From assembly GCF_014652415.1 (NCBI RefSeq), contig NZ_BMYT01000001.1, forward strand, positions 1,173,352 to 1,237,351: a stretch of DNA of 64,000 nt. The letters are read 5' to 3'. This document shows positions 9,492-18,800 of this stretch, in pieces. The DNA is from Affinundibacterium macrobrachii. Lineage in GTDB: Bacteria; Pseudomonadota; Gammaproteobacteria; Burkholderiales; Burkholderiaceae_D. The first letter of the stretch is position 1. The number at the start of each line of letters is the position of its first letter. The notes beneath the pieces are model-generated. The model was not told the DNA's origin and ran no database searches. It was given only the letters and a program-made list of their open reading frames with translations. A program made the translations under genes and the position numbers.

Positions 9492-10820
9492 TCAACTGAT
9501 TTCAGCTGATGTCGGCACTTTTGGTGGAAATAAAACACGTCGCAACTCACGACGGTAACGCGCTAAACTCATCAATAACATCACTGCCAACATCGCTTGG
9601 GAGAACGCGAAGGTAATGCCAGCTACATATTTCCATGGTAGCGGTGAAATCGGCAAGCACAAGAGGCAAAGCAAAGCCAACACAGCGCTATACGCCTGCC
9701 AACGTAAACGCGTCGGTGGCAAAACCACTTGCATACTTGGAACCCGTTGTCCCATAGGAGTTTGACGACGCAAATGTAAGAAAATCAAAAACGGAATAAT
9801 TTTCCCTAGCATCGCATTGACTGGCATCACTGCACCACCAACCAAGCACAATACGCCTATCCACCAAGGTAAAAAACTCAGCCATTCACTTGATAAATAA
9901 GATGTCAGATGAAGGAGTATCAAAAGCAGACCCGCTGCACTAGCCCAACTCATGGCGCAAACCAGCCACAATACCCATGCTGGATCAAAACGACGCTTTG
10001 CACCAAGTAAAGCGCGCATCGACACCAACGCCAAAGCCATCACAAACAAAGCCAGTGCCGATAAAAAACCATCCAACAAGCGCTCAGAGAGCGGCACAAA
10101 CAACAACAGCAAACCCAACCAAATATCCCAAGGTAAGCGTCGATGCCAAGTCAAACTAGGACGATTAGTTTGCCAAAACATGGGTACCACAGTTGACGCA
10201 ACACCAAGTACCAGACAGGCAATCCAGCCAACCAACCCCCAAGCAACATGCAAGCGTAAAAAATAAGCGATATCGACTTGCCACCATGCCGCAAATGCAC
10301 CCGCCAACACCACCCCGAGTCCAATCACCATGCTCAAGGGTAGGACAATTCCACGTAAAGTCTTGAGGCTAGCATCGGGATGCGATGGCAACACAATCCG
10401 CCAAGCCGCTGGCGCTAATGCCAGCACGATGGCACCATATAAAAATACGGCGAGCCAAGCGGCCACTGCAAAACCTTGGCGATCACCTGCTAAAAATCCT
10501 AGACTTAAACCAGCAGCAATCGCAGTCGAGCCAAGCGCAACAAACGGTGCAATCCATTTTGCGGGTCGTACCACCTGCCCTGCCACCACTGGAAACAATT
10601 GAAATAAAGCACCAACCATAATCGGTGCGAGCATTCCCAACACCAAGACATGGGTGACGGCTAACACTAAAGGTGAAAAACGGTTAGGTAATCCTGCTTC
10701 GGGACCAAAGGCGAGTAACAAGCCTGCCGCCACACCTAACCATGGCGCGGGCAACAGACATCCAAAAATCGTTGCTGGCGAAGGTGCTAGTTCATAGTTG
10801 AGAATTTTTGGAGCTGACAT
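9492..10820 (-). CDS. Polytopic membrane protein, NnrS or heme-copper subunit I-like
   Basis: This 442-residue protein is almost entirely hydrophobic, with about twelve predicted membrane helices. Conserved-looking histidines lie within helices, for example THVLVLGMLAPIMVG near residue 56 and RLHVAWGLVGW near 190, as in the superfamily that includes NnrS and subunit I of heme-copper oxidases. A full oxidase active site cannot be recognised. It is the last gene of the minus-strand run narGHJI, parvulin, hemerythrin, 195 bases after the hemerythrin gene. In denitrifiers NnrS-type proteins help cells withstand nitric oxide, so a role in handling reactive nitrogen made during nitrate respiration is a reasonable inference. 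The family assignment is tentative. Confidence 0.55.
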   Translation of the reverse strand: MSAPKILNYELAPSPATIFGCLLPAPWLGVAAGLLLAFGPEAGLPNRFSPLVLAVTHVLVLGMLAPIMVGALFQLFPVVAGQVVRPAKWIAPFVALGSTAIAAGLSLGFLAGDRQGFAVAAWLAVFLYGAIVLALAPAAWRIVLPSHPDASLKTLRGIVLPLSMVIGLGVVLAGAFAAWWQVDIAYFLRLHVAWGLVGWIACLVLGVASTVVPMFWQTNRPSLTWHRRLPWDIWLGLLLLFVPLSERLLDGFLSALALFVMALALVSMRALLGAKRRFDPAWVLWLVCAMSWASAAGLLLILLHLTSYLSSEWLSFLPWWIGVLCLVGGAVMPVNAMLGKIIPFLIFLHLRRQTPMGQRVPSMQVVLPPTRLRWQAYSAVLALLCLLCLPISPLPWKYVAGITFAFSQAMLAVMLLMSLARYRRELRRVLFPPKVPTSAEIS

Positions 10821-10961
10821 CGCTTCGCCTCTGCGATTGGAACATCTGCTTGCTGTCGAGCAGTTTAGCGCAACGTACTATTTAACGCACAATATAACGC
10901 ACTATTTATGTGAACTTCAGCCTGAGTTTAAGGCATCCGTTTTTCAAATTGCTCCGCCTAA

Positions 10962-10980
10962 GCAAGCTTTGCTAGCTTGC
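10962..10980. other. Small hairpin in the gap after the hemerythrin gene
   Basis: GCAAGC-TTTGCTA-GCTTGC forms a six-base-pair stem in the 195-base gap between the hemerythrin gene and the membrane protein gene. A further AGCAAGC-type half lies beside it (10994-11000). No T-run follows on the minus strand, so it is a poor terminator. It may be a processing or pausing site, or incidental. Confidence 0.3.
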
Positions 10981-11015
10981 GCTGAGCAAAGAAGCTTGCT
11001 AAATCGAGATGGTAA

Positions 11016-11468
11016 TTAAGCTGCGCAAGAACACGCGCCACCACAACCGCCCATACCAAGTACCGACATCAAATTCGGCACACTACCACCGCACATAGGG
11101 TAGAGAATATTTTCTTCTTTCACATTATGCTGTTGAATCAAAACATTCAGTGTATCGATGGTTGCCAAGGCCGATTCAATTTGTCCTTGTTCAACTTCAT
11201 CCATAGCTTGATCGCGCAATTGACGGATCTCTGCATGTTCGCCACGCATCACCACGGTAGGGCCGTTGGTCATGCCTGTGGCTTTTTCAAACGCAGGGAA
11301 TAAACGTTCTTCTTCCAGACGGAAATGGTGTTCTAACTGTTCATCAAACAAGCGAAAATTTCTACCAGCTGAAGACAGATCTGCTTTATGCAAAGCGGCT
11401 TCAACCCGATTTAATTGATCATCACATTCTTGGTGTTGCTTCACCAAACTCATCATTGCTTGCGACAT
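11016..11468 (-). CDS. Hemerythrin HHE-domain protein
   Basis: This 150-residue cytoplasmic protein is predicted to be a four-helix bundle binding a di-iron centre. Ligand-type residues are visible in order: His11 (KQHQECD), the pair in LEHHFRLEEERLFP, His in RGEHAEIRQ, and HNVKEENILYP. The C-terminus carries a Cys-rich tail GGCGGACSCAA that is not part of the classic domain. The start is fixed by GGAG seven bases before the ATG. In bacteria such proteins bind O2 or NO or help repair iron-sulfur clusters. Its position after narGHJI and the parvulin gene suggests protection of, or NO handling around, nitrate reductase. That is inference from context. Confidence 0.85.
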   Translation of the reverse strand: MSQAMMSLVKQHQECDDQLNRVEAALHKADLSSAGRNFRLFDEQLEHHFRLEEERLFPAFEKATGMTNGPTVVMRGEHAEIRQLRDQAMDEVEQGQIESALATIDTLNVLIQQHNVKEENILYPMCGGSVPNLMSVLGMGGCGGACSCAA

Positions 11469-11498
11469 GATTTGCTCCTACCTAAATTGAAAATCTTT

Positions 11499-11641
11499 GC
11501 CGCAGAGGCGCAGAGGACGCCGAGAATTTCTATTTACCTCGTCAACACTTAAATCTTATAAAACTTAACAAACTTAAGCATGATTTAAAGAAGGCTCGAT
11601 CTCGATAAAAATACCTCTGCGTACTCTGCGCCTCTGCGGCG
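11499..11641. repeat. Inverted intergenic repeat, CGCAGAGGCGCAGAG family, copy 1
   Basis: Left arm (11499-11530) and right arm (11611-11641) are near-perfect inverted copies built on GCCGCAGAGGCGCAGAG. They fill the 179-base gap between the parvulin and hemerythrin genes. The same core forms the element at 12416-12476. It could fold in mRNA as a long stem and act in processing or stability, or be a small non-autonomous mobile element. Confidence 0.85.
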
Positions 11642-11647
11642 AAAAAA

Positions 11648-12391
11648 CTACTGCACCAAAGGCGTGTTCGCCCCTGCCAATTCGATACCACTGATCTTGG
11701 CTTGTCCAACCATTAATTGTAAATACTGACGCATCGCATGATCGTGGCTCGCTCTTTGCATCGCATCGGCGATCTTGCTTTCAACTTGCTCAAATGGCAG
11801 TAATTTACCTGCCAATTTACGACCCAGTTGCACGATGTGCAGACCAAATCGCGTTTCTACCAAACGTGGCACGATCTTATGTTCTTCTGCAGAGAAAATC
11901 ACTTTTTCAAATTCAGGAACGGTGTCACCACGCGTTAATTGGCCGAGATTGCCACCGACTTCGCTTGATGGACAGTTTGAATTCGCTTTTGCCATCGCGG
12001 CAAAATTGGCTGGATTGTCCAACAAATCTTGCAAGACTACTTCGGCATGACGTCGCAAATTATCGAGATCGAGCGCAGGTGTCACTTGGAATAAAATGTG
12101 ATTTGCTTCAACCAATTCACCCACAGTAAAACGCTGTGGATGCGCTTGATAGTGACGCAGACATTCTTCTGAACTTGGCTTAGGTACGACGACTTCACGT
12201 ACTAACAAAGCTTCGATTTTGTCTTCATCTTCACCTGACAAACCGAGTTCATTTGCCTTATCCAACAAGACACGACGCAACACCAAAGCCGTCATCGCAC
12301 TCTTCATCGGATCTGCCGTACCTTGATGCTCAGGCAGCTCTTTTTCCATCTCAGCATCGCTGAGTTCGTAACCATTAACTATGACGGGCAT
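11648..12391 (-). CDS. Parvulin-type peptidyl-prolyl isomerase of the nar operon
   Basis: The 247-residue protein has an N-terminal helical region (about 1-95) and a PpiC/rotamase domain (about 100-215). Typical motifs are HILFQVTPALD, GGNLGQLTRGD, FEKVIFS and TRFGLHIVQL. No signal peptide is seen, so it acts in the cytoplasm, where NarGH is assembled. The ATG at 12391 is chosen because GGAGG precedes it by five bases; a TTG four codons earlier overlaps that site. A ppiC gene follows narI in Pseudomonas aeruginosa and several Betaproteobacteria, which supports a role in folding of nitrate reductase, though direct evidence is limited. Confidence 0.9.
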   Translation of the reverse strand: MPVIVNGYELSDAEMEKELPEHQGTADPMKSAMTALVLRRVLLDKANELGLSGEDEDKIEALLVREVVVPKPSSEECLRHYQAHPQRFTVGELVEANHILFQVTPALDLDNLRRHAEVVLQDLLDNPANFAAMAKANSNCPSSEVGGNLGQLTRGDTVPEFEKVIFSAEEHKIVPRLVETRFGLHIVQLGRKLAGKLLPFEQVESKIADAMQRASHDHAMRQYLQLMVGQAKISGIELAGANTPLVQ

Positions 12392-12415
12392 GATTGCCTC
12401 CAATTTAGTTTTATT

Positions 12416-12476
12416 CGCCGCAGAGGGCTAAAAAATTTCATGAATTTCTCCGCGTACTCTGCGCCTCTGCGGTTCT
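12416..12476. repeat. Inverted intergenic repeat, CGCAGAGGCGCAGAG family, copy 2
   Basis: A short left arm GCCGCAGAGG (12416-12426) faces a longer right arm at 12441-12476 whose complement contains CCGCAGAGGCGCAGAG. It fills most of the 90-base gap between narI and the parvulin gene. The core is the same as in the element at 11499-11641. The left arm is truncated relative to copy 1. Confidence 0.8.
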
Positions 12477-12481
12477 AAGAT

Positions 12482-13165
12482 TTATCGTGGGCGAACGAGT
12501 TGCCATGCACGGCTCAAATAACCGACAGAAGCAAAACCACTCCATACATGCACTAAACGAGTGAACGGGAAAATCACAAACAAAGTCAAGCCCATAAACA
12601 AGTGCGCCTTAAACAAGAACGGTGCAGTGACGATATAACTAGCCGCATCACCTTTGAAGGTAACGATGTGCTGCGCCCAAGTCATCAACAAGACCATCAT
12701 GTGTCCATCGCGATGATGCAAAGATTCGAAGATGGTAGACAAGCCCAAGCCCAAGGTGATGAAAATCCACAGTAACAAGACTTTGTCACCGGTTTTGGTC
12801 ACGGCAGAGATACGTGCATCGGTAAAACGGCGGTGCATCAAAATCAACAAGCCAACCATACACAAAGTCCCAAACACGCCACCCATCACAATCGCGATCA
12901 TTTGTTTGAAGCCATGTGACACACCCAAGGTATCCCAGACAATTACAGGTGTCAGCAAACCGACCATGTGACCGAAGAACAGGCCAAGTACGCCGATGTG
13001 GAACAAGATATTACCCACACGCAGATTACCGGCATGCAGCAGTTGAGAAGAATCACTCTTCCACGTATATTGCTCACGCTCGAAACGTGCCAAGCTACCG
13101 AACAAGAAAATCGCTAAAGCGATGTAGGGATAAATCCCGTATAAAAATTGATGTAAGTAGTCCAT
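12482..13165 (-). CDS. narI: Nitrate reductase gamma subunit, cytochrome b
   Basis: NarI anchors NarGH to the inner membrane and passes electrons from quinol through two b hemes to NarH. The 227-residue protein has five membrane helices. The heme-ligating histidines appear in FHIGVLGLFFGHMVG (helix 2) and in the last helices around KAHLFMGLTLF and TRLVHVWSG. The start MDYLHQFLYGIYPY is typical of the N-terminal membrane entry, and AGAGGAAAC provides a ribosome site. It lies 205 bases after narJ across a repeat element. Confidence 0.97.
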   Translation of the reverse strand: MDYLHQFLYGIYPYIALAIFLFGSLARFEREQYTWKSDSSQLLHAGNLRVGNILFHIGVLGLFFGHMVGLLTPVIVWDTLGVSHGFKQMIAIVMGGVFGTLCMVGLLILMHRRFTDARISAVTKTGDKVLLLWIFITLGLGLSTIFESLHHRDGHMMVLLMTWAQHIVTFKGDAASYIVTAPFLFKAHLFMGLTLFVIFPFTRLVHVWSGFASVGYLSRAWQLVRPR

Positions 13166-13230
13166 GATGTTTCCTCTTTATTGATTCTGCATTCTAAAAT
13201 TCACGCGTGAATGAAATTAACTTACTTAAT

Positions 13231-13345
13231 CCCCTCCCCTTCCAAGGGGAGGGTTAGGGTGGGGATGGGTTTCGGTTGATGTATTAATGTGGGTATATCC
13301 CACTAAAACCCATCCCCATCCCGACCTTCCCCTTGAAGGGGAAGG
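13231..13345. repeat. Inverted intergenic repeat between narJ and narI, GGGTGGGGATGGG family
   Basis: The left arm (13231-13272) and right arm (13305-13345) are about 85-90 percent complementary. Each arm also folds on itself: CCCTCCCCTT with AAGGGGAGGG, and CTTCCCCTT with AAGGGGAAG. It shares the TTAGGGTG motif with the element between narH and narJ. Repeats of this look are widespread in proteobacterial intergenic DNA. Since it lies inside the operon it would be transcribed. Confidence 0.85.
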
Positions 13346-13370
13346 AGTAACACATACAAACTAATCAGTG

Positions 13371-14057
13371 CTAGCTTGGCAATTCAGAACCTGCAACCTT
13401 GGGTTGACGTGGATAAAAATTCACTGCCTGCGCGCCACCTGATGCGCCACTAGATGAGCACGACAATCCCGGTTTCAACAAAGGCTCAACACCATCGACA
13501 CCTGGACCAAATGTTTCCATTGCGTCGTCCATATCGCGCACTGGTGGCTCACCTTGTTCTTGCGGAACCACATCGGTAAATGCTGTCAACAATAAGAACG
13601 CGTTGGCGTACGGACTGTCTTTGCGTTGCAAACGAATACCGATAGCAGCCAATACATGGATCGCGTCACCAAGTAATTTCTCAGCGGTTTCTGCATCGAC
13701 CAAGCTTAAAAATTCCAAGAACAGTGGCACGTAATCCGGCAACTCGCTCGCTTCTGGCTCAAAACCATAATGACGATATTCAGAGATTAAATCGACCATC
13801 GCTTGACCACGATCACGACTCTCACCGTGAATATGCTCGAACAAGTGCAGAGCCACTGAAGGGGTACGATCGAAGGTTCCCACGTAATTTTCTTGCACAC
13901 TGATCAAATCACTCTGTTGCAAATAATTTAGCAAAGGCTGGAGAGCATCAGCAGCCTCTTGATCTGATGCTAATTCAGCGCGAATCTCTGGCAAAGCAGC
14001 GATCAGATCGGGCTGCGGGTAACTCAGTAGTGCGGATAAAATGCGATAAATTTGCAT
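13371..14057 (-). CDS. narJ: Nitrate reductase assembly chaperone
   Basis: NarJ is a cytoplasmic chaperone that binds apo-NarG and allows insertion of the molybdenum cofactor before membrane docking; it is not part of the final enzyme. The 228-residue protein is all-helical, with the family hallmarks LSALLSYPQPDL at the N-terminus, LFEHIHGESRDRGQAM near residue 73 and LPDYVPLFLEFL near 105. The ribosome site AAAGGAAA precedes the ATG. It is separated from narH by 222 bases and from narI by 205, both gaps holding repeat elements; such gaps are large for this operon. Confidence 0.96.
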   Translation of the reverse strand: MQIYRILSALLSYPQPDLIAALPEIRAELASDQEAADALQPLLNYLQQSDLISVQENYVGTFDRTPSVALHLFEHIHGESRDRGQAMVDLISEYRHYGFEPEASELPDYVPLFLEFLSLVDAETAEKLLGDAIHVLAAIGIRLQRKDSPYANAFLLLTAFTDVVPQEQGEPPVRDMDDAMETFGPGVDGVEPLLKPGLSCSSSGASGGAQAVNFYPRQPKVAGSELPS

Positions 14058-14110
14058 ACGATTTCCTTTATTCTTTGTGATTTTGTTGGCGTTATCTTGA
14101 CTTTTAACGT

Positions 14111-14271
14111 TCCCTCTCCCGCAAGCGGGAGAGGGTTAGGGTGAGGGGCGTTGAGAAATCCGAAATGTTTAATGAAAAGCCCAAATGTTCAAATAAAACA
14201 CATCACGCTCGCTTAACCACCCTCATCCCCAACCCCTGTTCTTCTAAACCCGCCGCTTGCGGGAGAAGGGA
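14111..14271. repeat. Inverted intergenic repeat between narH and narJ
   Basis: The left part begins with a hairpin CCCTCTCCCGC-AA-GCGGGAGAGGG (14112-14135) followed by TTAGGGTGAGGGG. The right part (about 14218-14271) is its imperfect inverse, ending in a second GC-rich hairpin half CGCTTGCGGGAGAAGGG. Together they occupy most of the 222-base gap. The AT-richer middle (about 14150-14217) shows no gene. Confidence 0.82.
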
Positions 14272-14279
14272 GCTAAAAG

Positions 14280-15833
14280 CTACTCCGTCGTTGAAAGTTT
14301 TTTTCTCGACTTCGGCATATCCACAAAAATCACACTACCCTGCGGCTTCTTACCAAACAAGGCGCCATCAGACGTACCGCCTGAGCAACCATTACCAAAA
14401 GTAAATCCGCAACTACCTTTTTCGTTGAAACTATCTTCCACCATTTCTTTGTGTGAAGAAGGAATCACGAAACGGTCTTCGTAGTTGGCAATCGCCATGG
14501 TTTGATACATGTCTTCGACTTGTGCTGCTGTCAAACCGACTTGTTTCAAGACATCATGATCGAGTTCACCATGCACGACTTCTGAACGCTTATAAGCACG
14601 CATCGCCAACATTTTTTCCAGCGCTTCTAAGACTGGCTCTTCTTTGCCCGCTGTTAGCAAGTTCGCTAAATAGCGCACAGGAATACGCAAGGATTTCACG
14701 TCAGGAATAATACCGTTCATGCCCATGTGGCCTGCTTCTGCGGCTTTTTGAATTGGTGACAGAGGTGGTACATACCAAACCATAGGCAAAGTACGATATT
14801 CAGGATGCAATGGGAAAGCAATCTTCCACTCCATCGCCATTTTGTACACAGGCGATTTTTGCGCAGATTCAATCCAGCTTTCTGGAATACCATGTTTGCG
14901 CGCTTCAGCGATAACTTCTGGATCATGCGGATCTAAGAAGCAATCTAACTGCGCTTGATACAAGTCTTGCTCATTCGGTGTTGATGCCGCCGCTTCAATC
15001 TTATCGGCGTCATACAACAACACGCCCAAGTAACGAATACGGCCTACGCAAGTTTCTGAACAAACTGTTGGCTGACCTGCTTCGATACGTGGATAGCAGA
15101 AAGTGCACTTCTCAGCTTTGCCTGAACTCCAGTTGTAGTAAATCTTTTTGTAAGGGCAACCAGAGATACACATACGCCAGCCGCGGCACTTGTCCTGATC
15201 GACCAACACGATACCGTCATCTTCGCGTTTGTAGATCGAGCCAGATGGGCAAGATGCGACACAAGCCGGATTCAGACAGTGTTCGCACAAACGTGGCAAA
15301 TACATCATGAAAGTCGATTCAAAGGTGCTGTACATTTCTTTTTGTACGCCTTCGAACAACTGATCACGACTACGTGAACTAAATTCGCCGCCTAAGTCAT
15401 CTTCCCAGTTCGGGCCCCAAACGATCTTGTCCATTTTCTTACCAGTGATGACAGAGATAGGACGTGCTGTTGGCGGTGTTTGTGACAATGGCGCGTTTTG
15501 CAAGCGCTCATAGTCATACGTGAACGGTTCGTAGTAATCGTCGATCTGTGGCAAGTTAGGATTGGCAAAAATATTCGCCAAGATGCGCAATTTGCCACCT
15601 TGTTTTGGCTCTAATTTGCCAGCCTCATTTCTATGCCAACCACCTTTCCATTTCGCTTGATTTTCCCATTCTTTAGGATAACCAATACCTGGCTTCGTTT
15701 CGACGTTATTGAACCACGCGTACTCAACGCCGTCACGGCTGGTCCACACGTTCTTACAGGTCACGGAACAGGTGTGGCAACCGATACATTTATCAAGGTT
15801 CAACACCATGCCTACTTGTGCGCGAATTTTCAT
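14280..15833 (-). CDS. narH: Nitrate reductase beta subunit, iron-sulfur protein
   Basis: NarH carries three 4Fe-4S and one 3Fe-4S cluster and relays electrons from NarI to NarG on the cytoplasmic face. In the 517-residue protein the four cysteine groups are visible: CIGCHTCSVTCKNVW near residue 16, CEHCLNPACVASCPSG near 184, CRGWRMCISGCPYKK near 217, where Trp replaces one Cys as expected for the 3Fe-4S cluster, and CTFCYPRIEAGQPTVC near 244. The ATG overlaps the narG stop by four bases (ATGA), so translation is coupled. The length matches the family. The gap to narJ holds a repeat element. Confidence 0.98.
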   Translation of the reverse strand: MKIRAQVGMVLNLDKCIGCHTCSVTCKNVWTSRDGVEYAWFNNVETKPGIGYPKEWENQAKWKGGWHRNEAGKLEPKQGGKLRILANIFANPNLPQIDDYYEPFTYDYERLQNAPLSQTPPTARPISVITGKKMDKIVWGPNWEDDLGGEFSSRSRDQLFEGVQKEMYSTFESTFMMYLPRLCEHCLNPACVASCPSGSIYKREDDGIVLVDQDKCRGWRMCISGCPYKKIYYNWSSGKAEKCTFCYPRIEAGQPTVCSETCVGRIRYLGVLLYDADKIEAAASTPNEQDLYQAQLDCFLDPHDPEVIAEARKHGIPESWIESAQKSPVYKMAMEWKIAFPLHPEYRTLPMVWYVPPLSPIQKAAEAGHMGMNGIIPDVKSLRIPVRYLANLLTAGKEEPVLEALEKMLAMRAYKRSEVVHGELDHDVLKQVGLTAAQVEDMYQTMAIANYEDRFVIPSSHKEMVEDSFNEKGSCGFTFGNGCSGGTSDGALFGKKPQGSVIFVDMPKSRKKLSTTE

Positions 15834-18800
15834 GACGCTGCTCCTTCAGATTCTTCTAACTTGCCTTCTAACCAATCCACTTTTTTCATCTTACGCAAGA
15901 CCACAAACTCGTCACGGTTACTACCTACGGTGCCGTAGTAGTTAAAGCCGTACGCTTGCTGCGCATAGCCACCGATCATGTGCGTTGGTTTCAACACCGC
16001 ACGGGTCACCGAGTTATGGATACCGCCACGCATACCGGACAATTCTGCACCTGGTGTATTGACGATTTTTTCTTGAGCGTGATACATCAAGCACATACCT
16101 TTTGGCACACGCTGACTGACCACCACACGCGCTGTCAAAGTACCGTTACTGTTAAACACTTCGACCCAATCGTTATCCACCAAACCGGCTTCTTTCGCTT
16201 CGATCTCAGAAACCCAAACGTGTGGGCCACCGCGACTCAAGGTCAACATACGCAAGTTATCAGAGTAAGTAGAGTGGATACCCCATTTTTGATGCGGTGT
16301 AATCCAGTTCAACACGATCTCTTTTTCACCATTCGGTGATTTATTCAACATCGGCGCCACAGTCTTGGTGTCAATCGCTGGTTTGTACACGCACAAACCT
16401 TCACCAAAATCGAGCATCCAACGGTGATCTTGGTAGAACTGCTGACGACCAGTGAGCGTGCGCCATGGGATCAATTCATGTACGTTGGTGTAACCAGCGT
16501 TGTAGCTGACTTCTTCCGATTCCAAACCAGACCAAGTCGGTGCAGAAATAATCTTACGTGGTTGCGCTTGCACATCGCGGAAACGGATCTTGTCATGTTC
16601 ACGACCCACCGCTAAATGCGTATGATCGCGGCCAGTAATTTTCGATAAGGCTTCCCACGCTTTGACGGAAACATGACCATTGGTTTCTGGTGCAAAGGTC
16701 AAAATCATTTCGCAAGCATCAATCGCTGTTTCCAGACGTGGGCGGCCTTTTGATACGCCCTCTTCTGTCACCACTTTAGTGATACCGCCGATTTCATGGA
16801 CTTCGTGTTCGGTATTCCAATTAATACCTTTACCGCCATTGCCGAGTTTGTCTAACAAAGGCCCAATTGAGGTGAACTTTTTGTAGATCTCTTTGTAGTT
16901 GCGTTCTACGACCACAAAGTTTGGTGCAGTCTTACCAGGAATCAAATCACACTCGCCTTTTTTCCAGTCTTTTGGCTCAAAGGCTTGACCCAATTCACCC
17001 GGTGTATCGTGCATCAATGGTTGCAAGACGATATCTTTGCGGGTACCAAGGTAATCACCACCGATTTCAGTGAATTTCTTAGCGATACGTTTGTAAATTT
17101 CCCAGTCAGTTTTGCTTTCCCACAGAGGTTGCACAGCTTCACTCAATGGGTGAATGAATGGGTGCATGTCAGAGGTATTCAAATCGTCTTTTTCATACCA
17201 TGTCGCGGTTGGCAACACGATGTCGCCATACAAGCAAGTCGTGCTCATACGGAAATCCAAGACCGTCAACAAGTCCAACTTACCTTCCGCTGCTTCTTCA
17301 CGGAATTTCACTTCTGAAGGTTTAACCGCTTCATCTGGATCATCAAACAAGGCGTTTTGTGTACCGAGCAAATACTTCAAGAAGTACTCATGGCCTTTGC
17401 CTGAACTACCGAGAATATTCGAACGCCATACGAACATATTGCGTGGGAAGTTCTTAGGATTATCTGGGTCATCGCAACTCATATTCACTGCGCCAGATTT
17501 CAAACTTTGTTTCAAGTATTCTGCTGGCTCCATGCCCGCTGCTGCCGCTGCATCACAAACGTCTAATGGATTAGTTTCCAACTGCGGTGCAGATGGCAAC
17601 CAACCGAGACGCTCAGACTTGGCATTCATATCGATCATGCTCATGTGGCTGACTTTGGATTTATCCGCAGTCGGCGCGAGGATTTCATCGATGTGCAATT
17701 TCTCATGACGCCATTGGCTAGTATGCGCATAGAAGAAACTAGTGCCGTTCATTTGGCGCGGTGGACGTGTCCAATCAGACGCAAACGCTAATGGAGCCCA
17801 ACCGAATTGTGGACGAAGTTTTTCTTGGCCCACATAGTGCGCCCAACCACCACCGGATTGACCAACGCAACCGCACATCATCAGCATATTGATTATGCCG
17901 CGATAAATCATATCGTTGTGGTACCAGTGATTCAAAGCGGCACCGACGATGACCATACTCTTACCATGCGTGTCGTGGGCATTTTGCGCGAATTCACGCG
18001 CTACCTGAATCACTAATTCACGTTTAACGCTAGTATGTTTTTCTTGCCATGCTGGTGTGTATGGAATGTCGTCATCATAGGAATGCGCGACCGCGCCGCC
18101 GAGACCTTGATCGACACCGTAGTTAGCCATCGACAAGTCATACACAGTCGCGACTAAAATTTCAGTGCCATCTGCCAATTGCACTTTACGTGCAGGTACA
18201 TTGCGCAACACCATGTCGTTTGCATCAGCACCACCGAAGTAGTTAAAGCCAACACTAACAACTTCATCATGCTTAGCAACCAGACTCAATTGCGGATCGA
18301 TCTCACGACCTGAACCACCATCTTTAGGTTCCAAGTTCCAACGACCGACTTTCTCGCCGTCGTTAACTTTCCCTTCACCCCAACGATAACCAATCGAACC
18401 ATTCGGTGCGACGATGTTATTGGTATTCGCATCGATCGCGAGCGTCTTCCAATCGCCATTATTCGCTTCATTCAAGCCACCTGGCAATTGCGAAGCACGC
18501 AGCATTTGATCTGGCACGAAACAACCGTTACGCTCAACCAAGCGTACCAACATAGGCATGTCGGTATATTGTTTAACATAGCTGCGGAAATAATCAGACT
18601 TGCCACCGAGGTGGAATTCTTTCAAGATCACATGGCCCATCGCCATCGCTAAGGCTGCATCAGTACCTTGTTTTGGTGCCATCCAAATGTCACCAAATTT
18701 CACCATCTCGCCGAAGTCAGAAGACACCGCAACTGTTTTCGTTCCTTTGTAGCGAACTTCAGTATAGAAGTGCGCATCGGGTGTGCGCGTTTGCGGTACG

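Noticed and set aside
10798..11019. Plus-strand frame of 73 codons in the gap between the hemerythrin and membrane protein genes
   Set aside because: It overlaps the start of the membrane protein gene, has no ribosome site and no protein character; it is a chance open frame.
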